From: a bacterium
Lineage (GTDB): Bacteria > Cyanobacteriota > Vampirovibrionia > Vampirovibrionales > Vampirovibrionaceae
DNA length: 64,000 nt
Direction of reading: 5' to 3'
Assembly (NCBI GenBank): GCA_030429585.1
Contig: JAUIEU010000001.1
Span: 739,994-803,993, forward strand
This document shows positions 1 through 9,012 of this stretch, piece by piece. Position numbers and translations under genes: made by a program. Below the pieces are notes generated by a model that worked only from the letters and a program-made list of their open reading frames with translations, was not told where the DNA came from and did not search any database. The stretch's first letter is position 1. Each line of letters opens with the position of its first letter.

Positions 1-488
1 AAAAACAGCACCGGTGCCATAATGCGCAAATGCTGTGCCGATAGCGCCAAAAGTTCTGGCCGCTGGCTGCCTAAAAACAGCTGCATAATAGGGGTGGCAT
101 AGACCCACACCCCAACGGCAATAGCCATAAACACTAGGCCTACCACGGTCAGCAATTGGTTAGCCTTACGGATGGCCGCTGCACCCGGCGGCTGGCCCGG
201 TTGAACCCATTTGCTAAACAGCGCCACTACCGCACTATGGAAAGGCCCGCCTAACCCGCCCACTAAAATTAGCGAATACCACGGCAGCTGGACGGCGGCA
301 AAATAAGCATCTGTGGCTAACGAGGCCCCAAACACATGGAATATTTGCCAGTCTCGAATAAAGCCCAGCGCCTTGCTAATAAGGGTAAGCACCGCAATAA
401 AGGTGGCGGCCTTAAAAATACTTTCTGTGGCGGCGGGGGTTTCGGCAGTGGGGGTAGGCATAGTAGCATCGGTGTTAGAAGAGGTCAT
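1..488 (-). CDS. murJ: Lipid II flippase MurJ/MviN, N-terminal part
   Basis: Translating the reverse strand from an ATG at 488 gives about 162 residues that run off the left edge of the window. After a Ser/Thr/Pro/Ala-rich start come hydrophobic helices with the family pattern: KAATFIAVLTLISKALGFIRD, then FGASLATDAYFAA and LGGPFHSAVVALFSKW. MurJ moves undecaprenyl-linked peptidoglycan precursor across the inner membrane. The start codon overlaps the stop of the upstream tRNA nucleotidyltransferase gene (ATGA), so the two are translationally coupled. The C-terminal two thirds lie outside the window, so integrity cannot be judged. Confidence 0.88.
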   Translation of the reverse strand, partial: MTSSNTDATMPTPTAETPAATESIFKAATFIAVLTLISKALGFIRDWQIFHVFGASLATDAYFAAVQLPWYSLILVGGLGGPFHSAVVALFSKWVQPGQPPGAAAIRKANQLLTVVGLVFMAIAVGVWVYATPIMQLFLGSQRPELLALSAQHLRIMAPVLF

Positions 489-2272
489 TGGCCGTCATCC
501 ACCTTGCAGGCGCCTGTTAAGCACTGTTGTTTTACGTAGGTTAGCTCATCTTCTTTGGTACGCAGGCGACCCAATAGTTTTTGGAACAAAATGGCTTCTA
601 GCGTGTTGCCCAGTTGTTCGCCTGCCGGTATGCCTAGCGCCATTAAGTCATCCCCCTTAAGCAATGGCTTTACTGGGCGTAGTTTGGCTTCTAACCGGTG
701 GATGGCATTAAGCACCAAGGTTAAGCGCTCCGGTTTATCGGCATACGCCGTAATGGCCGCCATTAACAGCGATTCTGCGGCATGGTGCTGGCATAGCTGA
801 TACAAACGAATAGGCGATAGGGTGGATTGAATATTGGCCAGCTCGCCATTGGCCAGCAAGCGCCACGCCTTGGTTAGTAACTCGCGTTCTTGCTTGGTAA
901 TTTCTAACCGCTTACAAATACGGCGGAACCGGCCATCCTTAGCGGTTAAGGCCGGTTCATCTGGCAAGCTGTGTAATAGATTTCGCCACAAATGGAACAA
1001 CCATAAAAACCGTTTTCTCAAATATTTAGCGTGGTCGTAGGGCAGCAAGGCACCATTACTATCGTCCGTATCATCATCAGTCTTAGGTGGAGCCGGATGA
1101 GCCGACAGCAATATATCCTGAATAGCGGGCGCATTAGCCTCTAAGGCTAGTAGTTGATCTTCAATCGGGGCCACATCAAAGGGCAGCACATCAACGTCAT
1201 TCACCAGTGGGGCCTCTGTTGTTGGCGACATTTGGGTATTACCCACCGTGGGCCACTCTGCCATACTAGCCAGCTGAAATACTTGGTGATGATAAAAATA
1301 GGCCATCCAGCGGCGTTTTACAGGGCTTTCTGGGCGGCTAAACAATTCTGCCATTTCGGTACGGATGCGATCGCCACCCCCGGCATACACGGCATTACCA
1401 AAGCGCAAAAACTGCAACAGTGCGTATTCGGTTAAGGGGTCAATCTCTAAATCCAAACGAATTAAAAACTTAAGCGCTCGCAAAATCCGGCTGGGGTCCT
1501 CGTAAAACGAAAGCGGATGCAATATCCGCAAGGTACGGGCCGTAATATCAGCTTGTCCGCTGGCGTAATCCTGCACTTGGCCAAGGTTATGAATAGACAT
1601 GGCCAACGTATTCACCGTAAAATCTCGGCGGCCAATATCATCGGCGAGTGGCACGCCGCGCTCATCTACCGTGGGCAGGGCACCACACGCCGTATAATGC
1701 TCGCCACGGGTGCTGGCCATATCAAAGCGAATATCGTTTTTGTACAGCAGGGTAGCGGTACCAAACTCAGGGAAGCATTCTGCCACCGTAAAGTTTCGGC
1801 TATGGGCCACAATCCGCTGGGCGGCTTCAATAGCGTTGGCTTCTACCGTAATATCTACATCCACAAATTCAAACCGGTTATCGGTTTGCAGCAACATATC
1901 CCGTACTTGGCCGCCAATAATATAGGCCTGTAAATCGGATTTTTTACACAACGATTGCAACTCGTACAAAGCCGCTGTTAAGTAGCTAGAAAAATAGGTG
2001 GTAAGCGTATTGGATAGATCCAGCACGTCGGGCTCGGCACTAATGCGGCAAGGTAATTTGGCCAGTTGCTGGGGCAAAGCCACCGCACCTAGTGGCAAGG
2101 CGGTTAAGCCCATAGTGGCCATTTGGGCTAACGCCCCCGGCAACACCACATAACTGGCCGAATCATTGGGCGGGGTGATTAATAAGGATTTTTCGGCGCC
2201 CGGCAACGTGCTTGGTTCGTTAGGGAGTTGAGCAAGCGCTTCGGCAATGGGGGTGGCTAAGGTAAAGGGCAT
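485..2272 (-). CDS. cca: CCA tRNA nucleotidyltransferase / poly(A) polymerase family
   Basis: A 595-residue class II nucleotidyltransferase. It carries the signature GGQVRDMLL, the metal-binding DVDITVE, RRDFTVNTLAM and the EDPSRILRALKF motif of the neck domain. The family adds or repairs the 3'-CCA end of tRNAs. About 100 residues of unassigned sequence precede the catalytic head, and a poorly conserved C-terminal region of about 200 residues follows. The gene overlaps murJ downstream by 4 bp and diverges from recA across about 230 bp. A poly(A) polymerase function cannot be excluded from sequence alone. Both tRNA genes in the window already encode CCA, which favours a repair role. Confidence 0.9.
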   Translation of the reverse strand: MPFTLATPIAEALAQLPNEPSTLPGAEKSLLITPPNDSASYVVLPGALAQMATMGLTALPLGAVALPQQLAKLPCRISAEPDVLDLSNTLTTYFSSYLTAALYELQSLCKKSDLQAYIIGGQVRDMLLQTDNRFEFVDVDITVEANAIEAAQRIVAHSRNFTVAECFPEFGTATLLYKNDIRFDMASTRGEHYTACGALPTVDERGVPLADDIGRRDFTVNTLAMSIHNLGQVQDYASGQADITARTLRILHPLSFYEDPSRILRALKFLIRLDLEIDPLTEYALLQFLRFGNAVYAGGGDRIRTEMAELFSRPESPVKRRWMAYFYHHQVFQLASMAEWPTVGNTQMSPTTEAPLVNDVDVLPFDVAPIEDQLLALEANAPAIQDILLSAHPAPPKTDDDTDDSNGALLPYDHAKYLRKRFLWLFHLWRNLLHSLPDEPALTAKDGRFRRICKRLEITKQERELLTKAWRLLANGELANIQSTLSPIRLYQLCQHHAAESLLMAAITAYADKPERLTLVLNAIHRLEAKLRPVKPLLKGDDLMALGIPAGEQLGNTLEAILFQKLLGRLRTKEDELTYVKQQCLTGACKVDDGQ

Positions 2273-2506
2273 AACGTAGCCAATATAGCGAGAAATATGG
2301 CGATAAGAAACACAAAACCGTATTATCTCTCATCAAATTATCACTACACATGTAAAAGGTTACGATTTAATACGCCTGCTTACCTATCGTCCACCTTCAT
2401 CACTATCTTTCGCTATACTACGGGTATTAACGCATGTGTATAAGCAACATACGGTTGTTTATTCTGTGTAACGTATTAGCCTCGGATATGAGAGACCCCC
2501 CGACTT

Positions 2507-3598
2507 ATGGCCACCAAATCTAAATCCAAAGAAACCAAAACCGATACCGATGGTATGGACCGCAGCAAAATGCTGGACCTAACCATGCAGAGCATTGAAA
2601 AGCAGTACGGTAAAGGCAGCATTATGCGCCTTGGCGATAAGCCTGTAGAAGGCCTTCGCTCTATTCCGACAGGCGCGCTTAGCCTAGATGTAGCCCTTGG
2701 GGTTGGTGGCATACCAAAAGGCCGTATTATTGAAATTTACGGGCCAGAAAGCAGCGGTAAAACCACCCTTACCCTAAGCGTGGTAGCCGAAGCTCAAAAA
2801 CAAGGTGGCATTGCCGCCTTTATTGATGCTGAGCACGCCCTAGACCCCGAATACGCCGCTAAGCTTGGTGTGGATACCAGCAGCCTACTAATTAGCCAGC
2901 CAGATACCGGCGAGCAAGCCCTAGAAATTTGCGAGCAACTGGTCCGCAGTGGCGCCATTGATGTGGTGGTGATTGATAGTGTGGCCGCGCTAGTACCAAA
3001 AAGCGAAATTGAAGGCGATATGGGCCAAGCCCAAGTTGGTCTTCAGGCCCGTTTAATGAGCCAAGCCCTACGGAAGCTAACCGCGATTGTTAGCAAAACT
3101 GATACCTCCATTATTTTCATTAACCAACTGCGCATGAAAATTGGTGTGATGTACGGCAACCCAGAAACTACCACTGGCGGCAACGCGCTTAAGTTTTACT
3201 CTAGCGTTCGGATGGATATTCGCCGTAAGGAAACCCTAAAGCGCGACGGCGAAGATTACGGCAACCGCGTTATGGTACGCATTAAAAAGAACAAGGTAGC
3301 GCCGCCATTCCGCAGTGCCGAATTTGATATTATTTTTGGCGAAGGCATTAGCAGTGAAGGCTGCCTACTAGATGTAGCCGTGGATATGGATGTTGTGGAT
3401 AAAGCCGGTACCTGGTTTAGCTACAAAGATTTACGCTTGGGCCAAGGCCGCGATAAGAGCCGCGATTACTTGCTAGAAAACCCACAAATCCGCGAAGAAA
3501 TTGAGAGCGAAGTACGCCAAAAGCTAGCAGAAAAAAGCGGTAAAGCCGCCCCTGCTGAAGAAACAGCTAAAGACGAAGCACCCGCTGACGCTGAATAG
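2507..3598 (+). CDS. recA: Recombinase RecA
   Basis: A 363-residue RecA of normal length. It shows the Walker A motif GPESSGKTT, the core stretch [12 protein letters not shown], Walker B-like [10 protein letters not shown] and the L2 region [11 protein letters not shown]. The C-terminal tail is Lys/Glu/Ala-rich and acidic, as usual. RecA forms filaments on single-stranded DNA for homologous recombination and activates self-cleavage of LexA/CI-type repressors. That matters here because the prophage carries an S24-type repressor at 43444. No LexA box was recognised upstream. A terminator follows at 3622-3673, so the gene is probably monocistronic. Confidence 0.98.
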   Translation: MATKSKSKETKTDTDGMDRSKMLDLTMQSIEKQYGKGSIMRLGDKPVEGLRSIPTGALSLDVALGVGGIPKGRIIEIYGPESSGKTTLTLSVVAEAQKQGGIAAFIDAEHALDPEYAAKLGVDTSSLLISQPDTGEQALEICEQLVRSGAIDVVVIDSVAALVPKSEIEGDMGQAQVGLQARLMSQALRKLTAIVSKTDTSIIFINQLRMKIGVMYGNPETTTGGNALKFYSSVRMDIRRKETLKRDGEDYGNRVMVRIKKNKVAPPFRSAEFDIIFGEGISSEGCLLDVAVDMDVVDKAGTWFSYKDLRLGQGRDKSRDYLLENPQIREEIESEVRQKLAEKSGKAAPAEETAKDEAPADAE

Positions 3599-3621
3599 TT
3601 GCTGCTTAAATCACGTACTTT

Positions 3622-3673
3622 AAAAAAGACCCTGCCTTTAACGCGAAACCTCGCTGTGGTAGGGTCTTTTTAT
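3622..3673 (+). terminator. Rho-independent terminator after recA
   Basis: AAAAAGACCCT and GCC pair with GGT and AGGGTCTTTTT around a loop of about 20 nt, followed by T-rich sequence. The A-tract on the left side means it could also work on the other strand. Confidence 0.8.
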
Positions 3674-3700
3674 TATCCGCTTAATTGATTATTTTTTGCC

Positions 3701-4543
3701 ATGACTACCCCAGCTACATCTGATGTTTCCATCCTGTTTTTTGGGGATATGGTGGGCAAGCCGGGCCGCCAAGCGATTGCCCAATATTTGCGGCAACAAG
3801 CGCCAGAAGAAAAAGCAGATATTGTCATTGCCAATGGCGAAAACGCCACCCACGGCTTTGGCCTGCAAGAAAATCACTATAACGAACTGCTCGAATCTGG
3901 CGTGGATATTATTACCAGCGGCAACCATATTTGGGACCGCAAAGATATTTTGCATTACATGAGCGGCGCAGAAAAGCTGCTTCGGCCTAATAACATGCCG
4001 GCCAGTATGCCAGGTAGCGGGGTAAAAACCTTTACCATTAACGGCGTTACCATTGGGGTAATTAACCTAATTGGCCAAGTGTTTATGGCTAATTACAACG
4101 CCCCTTGGGAAGGGCTCGACGCTATCGTCAAAGACCTTAAAAAAGAAACAAACGTCATTTTCTTAGATTTTCATGCCGAAGCCACGGCCGAAAAACTGGC
4201 CTTGGGGCACTATGCTAGCCAGTTGGGGGTAAGCGCCATGGTGGGCACCCACACCCACGTACAAACGGCGGATGACCAACTGTTTACCGCCACAGCCAAC
4301 GACCACCAAATGGGCTACATTACCGATGCTGGCTTTAATGGCACCCACCACAGCGTGATTGGCATGAGTGTAGACACCAGCCTAATGCGGATGAAGAGCC
4401 TAGTACCCACCCGGCTAGAAGTGGCTGAAGGGGGCAACCTACAAGTAAACGCAGTGCGCTTTACCGTAAACAAAAAAACAGGGGCCTGCACCGGCATACA
4501 GCGGGTTTATACCGTGGTTGCCCCTGCCCCTATTGCCGTATAG
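3701..4543 (+). CDS. ymdB: YmdB-family metallophosphoesterase (2',3'-cAMP phosphodiesterase type)
   Basis: A 280-residue protein of the TIGR00282/YmdB family. It has the metal-binding motifs FFGDMVGKPGR near the start, ANGENATHG, TSGNHIWDRKDI and the late histidines in DFHAEATAEK and GTHTHVQTADD. Family members are dinuclear metal phosphodiesterases; the Bacillus member hydrolyses cyclic nucleotides and influences biofilm and motility decisions. The ATG at 3701 has no clear Shine-Dalgarno sequence. The gene stands alone between the recA terminator and the yqeK promoter. The family call is firm; the physiological substrate is not known from sequence. Confidence 0.88.
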   Translation: MTTPATSDVSILFFGDMVGKPGRQAIAQYLRQQAPEEKADIVIANGENATHGFGLQENHYNELLESGVDIITSGNHIWDRKDILHYMSGAEKLLRPNNMPASMPGSGVKTFTINGVTIGVINLIGQVFMANYNAPWEGLDAIVKDLKKETNVIFLDFHAEATAEKLALGHYASQLGVSAMVGTHTHVQTADDQLFTATANDHQMGYITDAGFNGTHHSVIGMSVDTSLMRMKSLVPTRLEVAEGGNLQVNAVRFTVNKKTGACTGIQRVYTVVAPAPIAV

Positions 4544-4623
4544 CCTACCCTCAAACAAGCCAATCATAAACCACTTTTACGATTAAAATAACCACTTAAC
4601 CCCCTATGGGTCAGGTTTCCCCC

Positions 4624-4653
4624 TTGTCAAAACCCTAAAATAGGGTCTATACT
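4624..4653 (+). promoter_or_regulatory. Sigma-70-type promoter with palindrome in the spacer, upstream of yqeK
   Basis: A -35 TTGTCA (4624-4629) and -10 TATACT (4648-4653) are separated by 18 bp. The spacer holds a perfect inverted repeat ACCCTA-AAA-TAGGGT at 4632-4646, placed exactly where a repressor would block polymerase. The regulator is unknown. Confidence 0.6.
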
Positions 4654-4900
4654 AAAGATAGTAATACCATCCACTAAAGGTTTTACCCACCTTGCCGAGG
4701 TTACCATTAGGGCAAAACACCCCACTATGAGCCTATTCCAGTCAAGCAATTTGGTGTAAATCCAGGGTTTAATTGGTATACCACCCACTAAACCCACCTA
4801 CCAATGGTTCTTCACCATTCCCGAGGATCTCTTTAGAGGACAACATTACCCAACGCACCAAACACATCACCAATAGTCCATTTACCGTAAGGAGGTTGGC
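4654..4900 (+). other. Long, possibly structured 5' leader of yqeK-rsfS
   Basis: About 240 nt with no reading frame lie between the promoter and the yqeK start. Pairings visible by eye: GTTTTACCC (4680-4688) with GGGCAAAAC (4710-4718, one mismatch); GGGTTTA (4765-4771) with TAAACCC (4789-4795), which encloses GGTATACC (4775-4782); and AATGGT (4803-4808) with ACCATT (4814-4819) around a 5-nt loop. No known riboswitch class was recognised. Confidence 0.35.
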
Positions 4901-5608
4901 GTGACCCAACCCACAGAGCCTAGCAACAGTAACCAAGCCACCGGGTGCCATCACCCCAAAACCACACTGCCTAAAACAGAGGCCCTGCTGCCGTGGCTTA
5001 ACCAGCAACTTAGCGAACGCCGCTACCAACACTCATTAGGGGTAGAAGAAACCGCCCGCGATATTGCCTTACGCTTTCAGCTAAAGCCCAGCCAAATAGA
5101 AGCGGTCACCGCCGCCGCCCTGCTCCATGATTGCGCCAAATGCATGCCCCTAAACGACATGTATCAGTACGCTCATCAGCACGATATTACCATTGCGGAA
5201 GCCGATAAAAAGTGCCCCCAAACATTGCACGCCATTATTGGTACCCACATGGCCCAACACCAATGGGGTATCCAAAAACAAAGCGTGCTGGATGCCATTC
5301 GTTGGCATACCACCGCCCGCGCCCACATGGGCCTGGTGGAAAAAATTATCTACATTGCCGATAAAACCGAGCCCTACCTACGGGATGCAGACTTTGCCCG
5401 CCACGTGTTTAGCCATATTAATACAGGCCGCATTGATTCGTTAGATGATGCCATGTTAGCCATTTTGGATAACACGGTGCGCTACCTACTAGAGCGCGAA
5501 CAGTGGATACACCCCGCCACCTACGAGGCCCGTAACCATTTTGTACAACGGGTTGGCCGGGTGGCTGCCCACCCTAAAACCCGCACGGCGGTAACCACGC
5601 CCGCCTAA
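4901..5608 (+). CDS. yqeK: YqeK-type HD-domain Ap4A hydrolase
   Basis: A 235-residue HD-domain protein. Putative metal ligands are H44 (RRYQHSLGVEETA), H76-D77 (ALLHDCAKC), the histidines in HAIIGTHMAQHQ and RWHTTA, and D in YIADKTEP. YqeK enzymes cleave diadenosine tetraphosphate symmetrically. The gene starts with GTG behind a strong GGAGG (4891-4895). The 28-residue N-terminal tail looks disordered. It sits directly ahead of rsfS, the conserved yqeK-rsfS pairing seen in Firmicutes and Cyanobacteria. Confidence 0.9.
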   Translation: MTQPTEPSNSNQATGCHHPKTTLPKTEALLPWLNQQLSERRYQHSLGVEETARDIALRFQLKPSQIEAVTAAALLHDCAKCMPLNDMYQYAHQHDITIAEADKKCPQTLHAIIGTHMAQHQWGIQKQSVLDAIRWHTTARAHMGLVEKIIYIADKTEPYLRDADFARHVFSHINTGRIDSLDDAMLAILDNTVRYLLEREQWIHPATYEARNHFVQRVGRVAAHPKTRTAVTTPA

Positions 5609-5653
5609 GCAGGCCCCTTTTAGAATTGTTGTTTACCGGAGACAAACCCCCTG

Positions 5654-6115
5654 TTGACCCCATCCCCCAATACCACGCAACAAGCCGACTCAGCCGCAGA
5701 GGCCTCGTTGCCTGCCCCCAACACCACCTTTGAACTCGCCAGTCTAATTGCCAACCTAGCGGAAGGGAAGAAATCCCTAAATACCGCCATCCTGGATGTA
5801 GAGAGCATCTCTGGGCTCGCTGATTTTTTCGTGATTGCCACCGCCCAATCGCCTACCCAACTAAAAGCCATTTGCCAGCATGTGATTAAATCCATGCGCG
5901 ATTTAGACTACCAGCCCCTTGGCTACGAGGATGACAGCGACGGCCAATGGCATTGCATCGATTTTGGCGATGTGGTTGTCCATGTAATGCGAGAAGACAC
6001 CCGCCAGCACTACGATTTAGAATCTTTTTGGAACCACGGGCAAAAAATCCCCCGCCACGATTGGGCCGAAGAGGATATGGCCATTAGCAACGCGCCGGAC
6101 CGCAAGTTTGCCTAA
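5654..6115 (+). CDS. rsfS: Ribosome silencing factor RsfS
   Basis: A 153-residue protein with the RsfS/Iojap pattern: LNTAILDVESISGLADFFVI, then SPTQLKAICQHV, GQWHCIDFGDVVVHVM and a final YDLESFW. RsfS binds ribosomal protein L14 and blocks joining of the 30S and 50S subunits during starvation. About 25 extra N-terminal residues precede the domain. The likely start is TTG at 5654, preceded by GGAG at about 5638-5641. It follows yqeK by 45 bp and is probably cotranscribed with it. Confidence 0.92.
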   Translation: MTPSPNTTQQADSAAEASLPAPNTTFELASLIANLAEGKKSLNTAILDVESISGLADFFVIATAQSPTQLKAICQHVIKSMRDLDYQPLGYEDDSDGQWHCIDFGDVVVHVMREDTRQHYDLESFWNHGQKIPRHDWAEEDMAISNAPDRKFA

Positions 6116-6161
6116 CCAAACAATGTATACAGCATACGTCATATAAATTGTGTCTCTACTA

Positions 6162-6189
6162 TTGTGTTTTTGCCTGCCCCGCTTATAAT
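6162..6189 (+). promoter_or_regulatory. Promoter of tRNA-Ala
   Basis: A -35 TTGTGT (6162-6167) and a perfect -10 TATAAT (6184-6189) with a 16-bp spacer lie 30 bp upstream of the tRNA. Confidence 0.65.
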
Positions 6190-6218
6190 AAGGCCTACCC
6201 TTTTTTCGGATACTTGGT

Positions 6219-6294
6219 GGGGGCGTAGCTCAATTGGTAGAGCATCTGCTTTGCACGCAGAAGGTCGCAGGTTCGATTCCTGTCGCCTCCACCA
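6219..6294 (+). tRNA. tRNA-Ala(UGC), prophage integration target
   Basis: A complete cloverleaf: acceptor stem GGGGGCG with CGCCTCC (one G-U pair), anticodon stem TCTGC/GCAGA, loop TTTGCAC with anticodon TGC at 6252-6254, T-loop TTCGATT, and encoded CCA. Its 3' part from 6247 on is the left attachment site, so the present 3' half was most likely supplied by the phage. Confidence 0.97.
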
Positions 6295-6295
6295 T
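6247..6295 (+). repeat. attL (49-bp core shared with attR)
   Basis: The 49 bases match 44635-44683 at 47 positions. The two differences (G6270/A44658 and C6280/T44668) are partners in the same T-stem base pair. The repeat begins in the anticodon stem and ends one base after CCA. Confidence 0.93.
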
Positions 6296-6321
6296 TCTTC
6301 AATTTGTATAGTGACCTAATT

Positions 6322-6352
6322 TGTCCCGCGTCCCGCAAATTGTCCCGCAAAT
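6322..6352. repeat. Tandem TGTCCCGC motifs, candidate integrase arm sites
   Basis: Three near-identical octamers (TGTCCCGC at 6322, CGTCCCGC at 6329, TGTCCCGC at 6341) lie 27-57 bp inside attL and upstream of int. Two are followed by AAAT. This position suits arm-type binding sites of a tyrosine integrase. Confidence 0.45.
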
Positions 6353-6448
6353 GTGTTTAAGGCATAATGACTGCAAGAAAAAAGCCCCCACGCTGTGACG
6401 AGCGAGAGGGCAAAAATCTTTAGTTCGTACCTAAAGACTGGTTAAACC

Positions 6449-7624
6449 ATGCCTATTATACAACTTGTGGAAGCTGAACGCTATAGTGGTATACCTGCCG
6501 ATACGCTAAAGAAGTATTGCCAGCGGGGTATTCTTAAAGGTGTGAAGGTGCCTAAAAAGCCGGGCGGTACCTTTATGGTGTGGGCTGTAGATACCGATGT
6601 GTTAAACGAGTATTTAGGTAAGCAGGGCGAAATAACCTATACCACCCTATACAACGGCTGGAAGGTGGCCATGCTTAACGGCACCCTAACCGGTAAGCCA
6701 ATGGGTAAAGGGGCCAAAGCTAATATATGGAGCCTGGACAAATACTGGGAGCGCATGGGCCTGCAACCGGATATAAAAGAAATCAACGGCAAACGGTTGC
6801 GCGAGTTTTACGGCATGTGGGAACCTAACCACGCAGAGCGGCAATGCTTTTATGCTACTAAAGACCATACACGCAAGGCGTTATTGTCCTTTACCAAGTA
6901 CCTGGTATTGGAAGGTTTAAAAATGCCGGCGGATGTTGACGACCTAAAGGCAGTCCCCCTTAAACGGCTATACCCACCGAAAAAAACCGTACTACCTACC
7001 GAGAAGAGTATACAAACCCTATTATCATTCAACGAGAGCTGGCGACACGGGCGCGGGTACTTCGATTATGTGCTTACCCATACCTTGCTCCACATGATGA
7101 TTTTTGGCGGCTTCAGGAGCGAGGAGGCCGCCCGGTTCAAGCTAGAGCATATCGACTGGGACAATGGCATCATTACCATTTATGGCAAAAACAATAAGAT
7201 ACGGCAGGTAGGGCTATGGCCAGAATTGCGCCAACAACTAGAGATATGGCTGCCTACCCGCGCGGAGATAGTAGAAAAGACGGGTACCAAGGCCACTAAC
7301 GTGGTGTTACAGGCCAAAGGGGTGCCGATTACCTACAACGCGTTATACCTTCGCATTAAACGGCTAGCCAAGGCGGCGGGCATTAGCATTACCCCCCATG
7401 GGTTGCGGCGGAGTTGTGCCACGTTCCTGGAGAATAAGGGGATGCCGTGGAGCATGATAAAAGCGATACTAGGGCACGCGGATATTAAAACCACCCAAAG
7501 CTATGTAATGACAGACGAGCGCAAGGCGGTGGAATACATGGTAAGAGGGGGTGCGCCTTTAGTAGAAGAAGTGAAGAAGGCAGAAGAAGCGCAAGCCATG
7601 CCAAACCCGTGGCGGTATGTGTAG
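6449..7624 (+). CDS. int: Tyrosine-family phage integrase
   Basis: A 391-residue tyrosine recombinase. Catalytic residues are visible: R223 (GGFRSEEAA), H317 and R320 (HGLRRSC), H343 (LGHADIKTT) and nucleophile Y352 (QSYV). The N-terminus (residues 1-55) resembles a MerR/excisionase-like winged helix (YSGIPADTLKKYCQRGIL), followed by a SAM-like core-binding domain. It catalyses integration into, and excision from, the tRNA-Ala gene. It lies 150 bp from attL and reads away from it. No separate excisionase was identified; one of the small unassigned genes could fill that role. Confidence 0.95.
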   Translation: MPIIQLVEAERYSGIPADTLKKYCQRGILKGVKVPKKPGGTFMVWAVDTDVLNEYLGKQGEITYTTLYNGWKVAMLNGTLTGKPMGKGAKANIWSLDKYWERMGLQPDIKEINGKRLREFYGMWEPNHAERQCFYATKDHTRKALLSFTKYLVLEGLKMPADVDDLKAVPLKRLYPPKKTVLPTEKSIQTLLSFNESWRHGRGYFDYVLTHTLLHMMIFGGFRSEEAARFKLEHIDWDNGIITIYGKNNKIRQVGLWPELRQQLEIWLPTRAEIVEKTGTKATNVVLQAKGVPITYNALYLRIKRLAKAAGISITPHGLRRSCATFLENKGMPWSMIKAILGHADIKTTQSYVMTDERKAVEYMVRGGAPLVEEVKKAEEAQAMPNPWRYV

Positions 7625-8100
7625 GGGGATGTACCGAAAAAATCGTACATGCCCTAAACAAACAAAACAAAACCCCCCCGCCGATTGGCTATTACCCAGC
7701 ACACCATACGGAGACCTTAAGGGTAAAGAGGGGAAAGAGTGGCCATATTGCACCCGTCCGGGTTAGCCCAGACCATTACACGCCCGTGCACTCACAGGCC
7801 GAAGGTGTGGCCACCACAGTTGCATTATACACGATTAAAAGAAAACCCCCGTCCTGTAATGCGGCCTATTAGGTATGGCGGCATAGGTTGGGGGTAAAAA
7901 GAAGAGAATCAAAGAGTGGGTTAAGTATACCACATGTAACAGGGTTTTGCTTTTGGGGGACAATTTGTTTATAATAACAGTGGTGTAACAACTCCTCCAT
8001 GGGTGCGTGTCCCAAGGCAGTATTGCGCAGGGTAAACGGCAGCGTGCCACCGATAGCACAGACAGGCTAGAGCAATGGATGTGCCGGTAAAATAACTACC
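7625..8100. other. Largely non-coding spacer with a candidate late promoter
   Basis: No convincing gene. A perfect -10 TATAAT (7970-7975) with a weak -35 TTGCTT (7947-7952, 17-bp spacer) reads rightward and could start the virion operon. A frame at 7609-7872 is open, but its composition does not look protein-like. Confidence 0.5.
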
Positions 8101-8421
8101 ATGGTTGTACAGGGTAGCCACGGCATAGGGGATAGAGCTTTGTTCGGGAAACTTTTTGCATGGATTCATCGAGAAGCCTATAACGAGGGCTATTTGGATG
8201 GCATGGAAGATGAGCGGCTTGTTGGTGGCATTATTGACGGGCAATACCTGACCCCCGAGGCGGAGTACTTCAAGCTTGGGTTTGAGACAGCGCGGAAGCT
8301 TGCAGGTAATGATTACCAGCGCGGTGTAACTGACGGGTTAAAGGCAAAGCTGCGTAACTTTATTCAGGATTGCACAGGGTCAGAGATGCTGGCGGACATG
8401 CCGGAGGTAAAGCCTCGGTGA
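8101..8421 (+). CDS. Phage protein of unknown function
   Basis: 106 residues, soluble and charged, with HREAYNEGYLDGMEDERL and a C-terminal part that looks helical. I do not recognise the family. It is the first gene after the candidate late promoter and overlaps the next gene by GTGA (8418-8421). No clear Shine-Dalgarno sequence precedes the ATG at 8101. Confidence 0.55.
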   Translation: MVVQGSHGIGDRALFGKLFAWIHREAYNEGYLDGMEDERLVGGIIDGQYLTPEAEYFKLGFETARKLAGNDYQRGVTDGLKAKLRNFIQDCTGSEMLADMPEVKPR

Positions 8422-8588
8422 TTAGTCTTTTAGCGTGGCTTCCTTATCCTCTCCTTTGCTTTATTGCAAAACACTTTAAATGGTTTCCTGTATATGGCCG
8501 CTTAGAAATTGCAAAGATGACTCTTAGAGAGTTTGAAAGGCAAGAAAAATTGATAAGCGCGTCATTGGCAGCAGGTAAGCTAAAATGA
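8418..8588 (+). CDS. Small membrane protein
   Basis: 56 residues from GTG at 8418, whose first bases overlap the upstream stop (GTGA). One N-terminal membrane helix (ISLLAWLPYPLLCFIA) is followed by a basic segment and a charged amphipathic helix. The stop overlaps the next ATG (ATGA at 8585-8588). No function assigned; the overlaps on both sides support real translation. Confidence 0.5.
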   Translation: MISLLAWLPYPLLCFIAKHFKWFPVYGRLEIAKMTLREFERQEKLISASLAAGKLK

Positions 8589-8950
8589 AGCGCGATTGCC
8601 CCTTTTGCGAGATACCCAACCAACGGAATGGCAAGCGGTTCCTTAAGGGGGATTTAGAGCAACAGAAACAAACGGTGGCCCACACAGAGGTACACCGGTT
8701 TTGTTGTCGTAGATGCGTGGTGGAATACTTTGTATTGCGCTATGTATTTGTGAATAGAGAATTAAAGAAGGTAGAGCAAACCACAGATAACCAGCACCAT
8801 TGGAACACGGCGGCGGATACATTAAACCCGTTATCGCGTGTGGGTGCATTTGTGGGGGAGTTTACCAAACGAATTAGCAAGGGTGACCCGATGCCGTTGG
8901 CTGAATACCTTCGGAAGTTGGAGCGCTTGCAAGAAATTACCCACGGGTAA
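8585..8950 (+). CDS. Cys-rich, zinc-ribbon-like phage protein
   Basis: 121 residues. CPFC near residue 5 and CCRRC near residue 40 form a plausible four-Cys zinc site. The rest is helical and charged, ending in LEYLRKLERL-like sequence. It is coupled to the upstream gene by a 4-bp overlap. Function unknown; a DNA- or protein-binding accessory is possible. Confidence 0.55.
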   Translation: MKRDCPFCEIPNQRNGKRFLKGDLEQQKQTVAHTEVHRFCCRRCVVEYFVLRYVFVNRELKKVEQTTDNQHHWNTAADTLNPLSRVGAFVGEFTKRISKGDPMPLAEYLRKLERLQEITHG

Positions 8951-9012
8951 GAACAGCAAAGACACGTTCTATTGCTGGAATGTTTATTTGCTAGCAATGG
9001 AGAAATGACACA

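Noticed and set aside
2273-2506. LexA box upstream of recA
   Set aside because: No GAAC-N4-GTTC or CTGT-type palindrome was found by eye in this spacer.
7609-7872. 87-residue open frame after integrase
   Set aside because: It overlaps the integrase end, has a poor start and an unprotein-like composition (Pro/His/Thr-rich); no coupling to neighbours.
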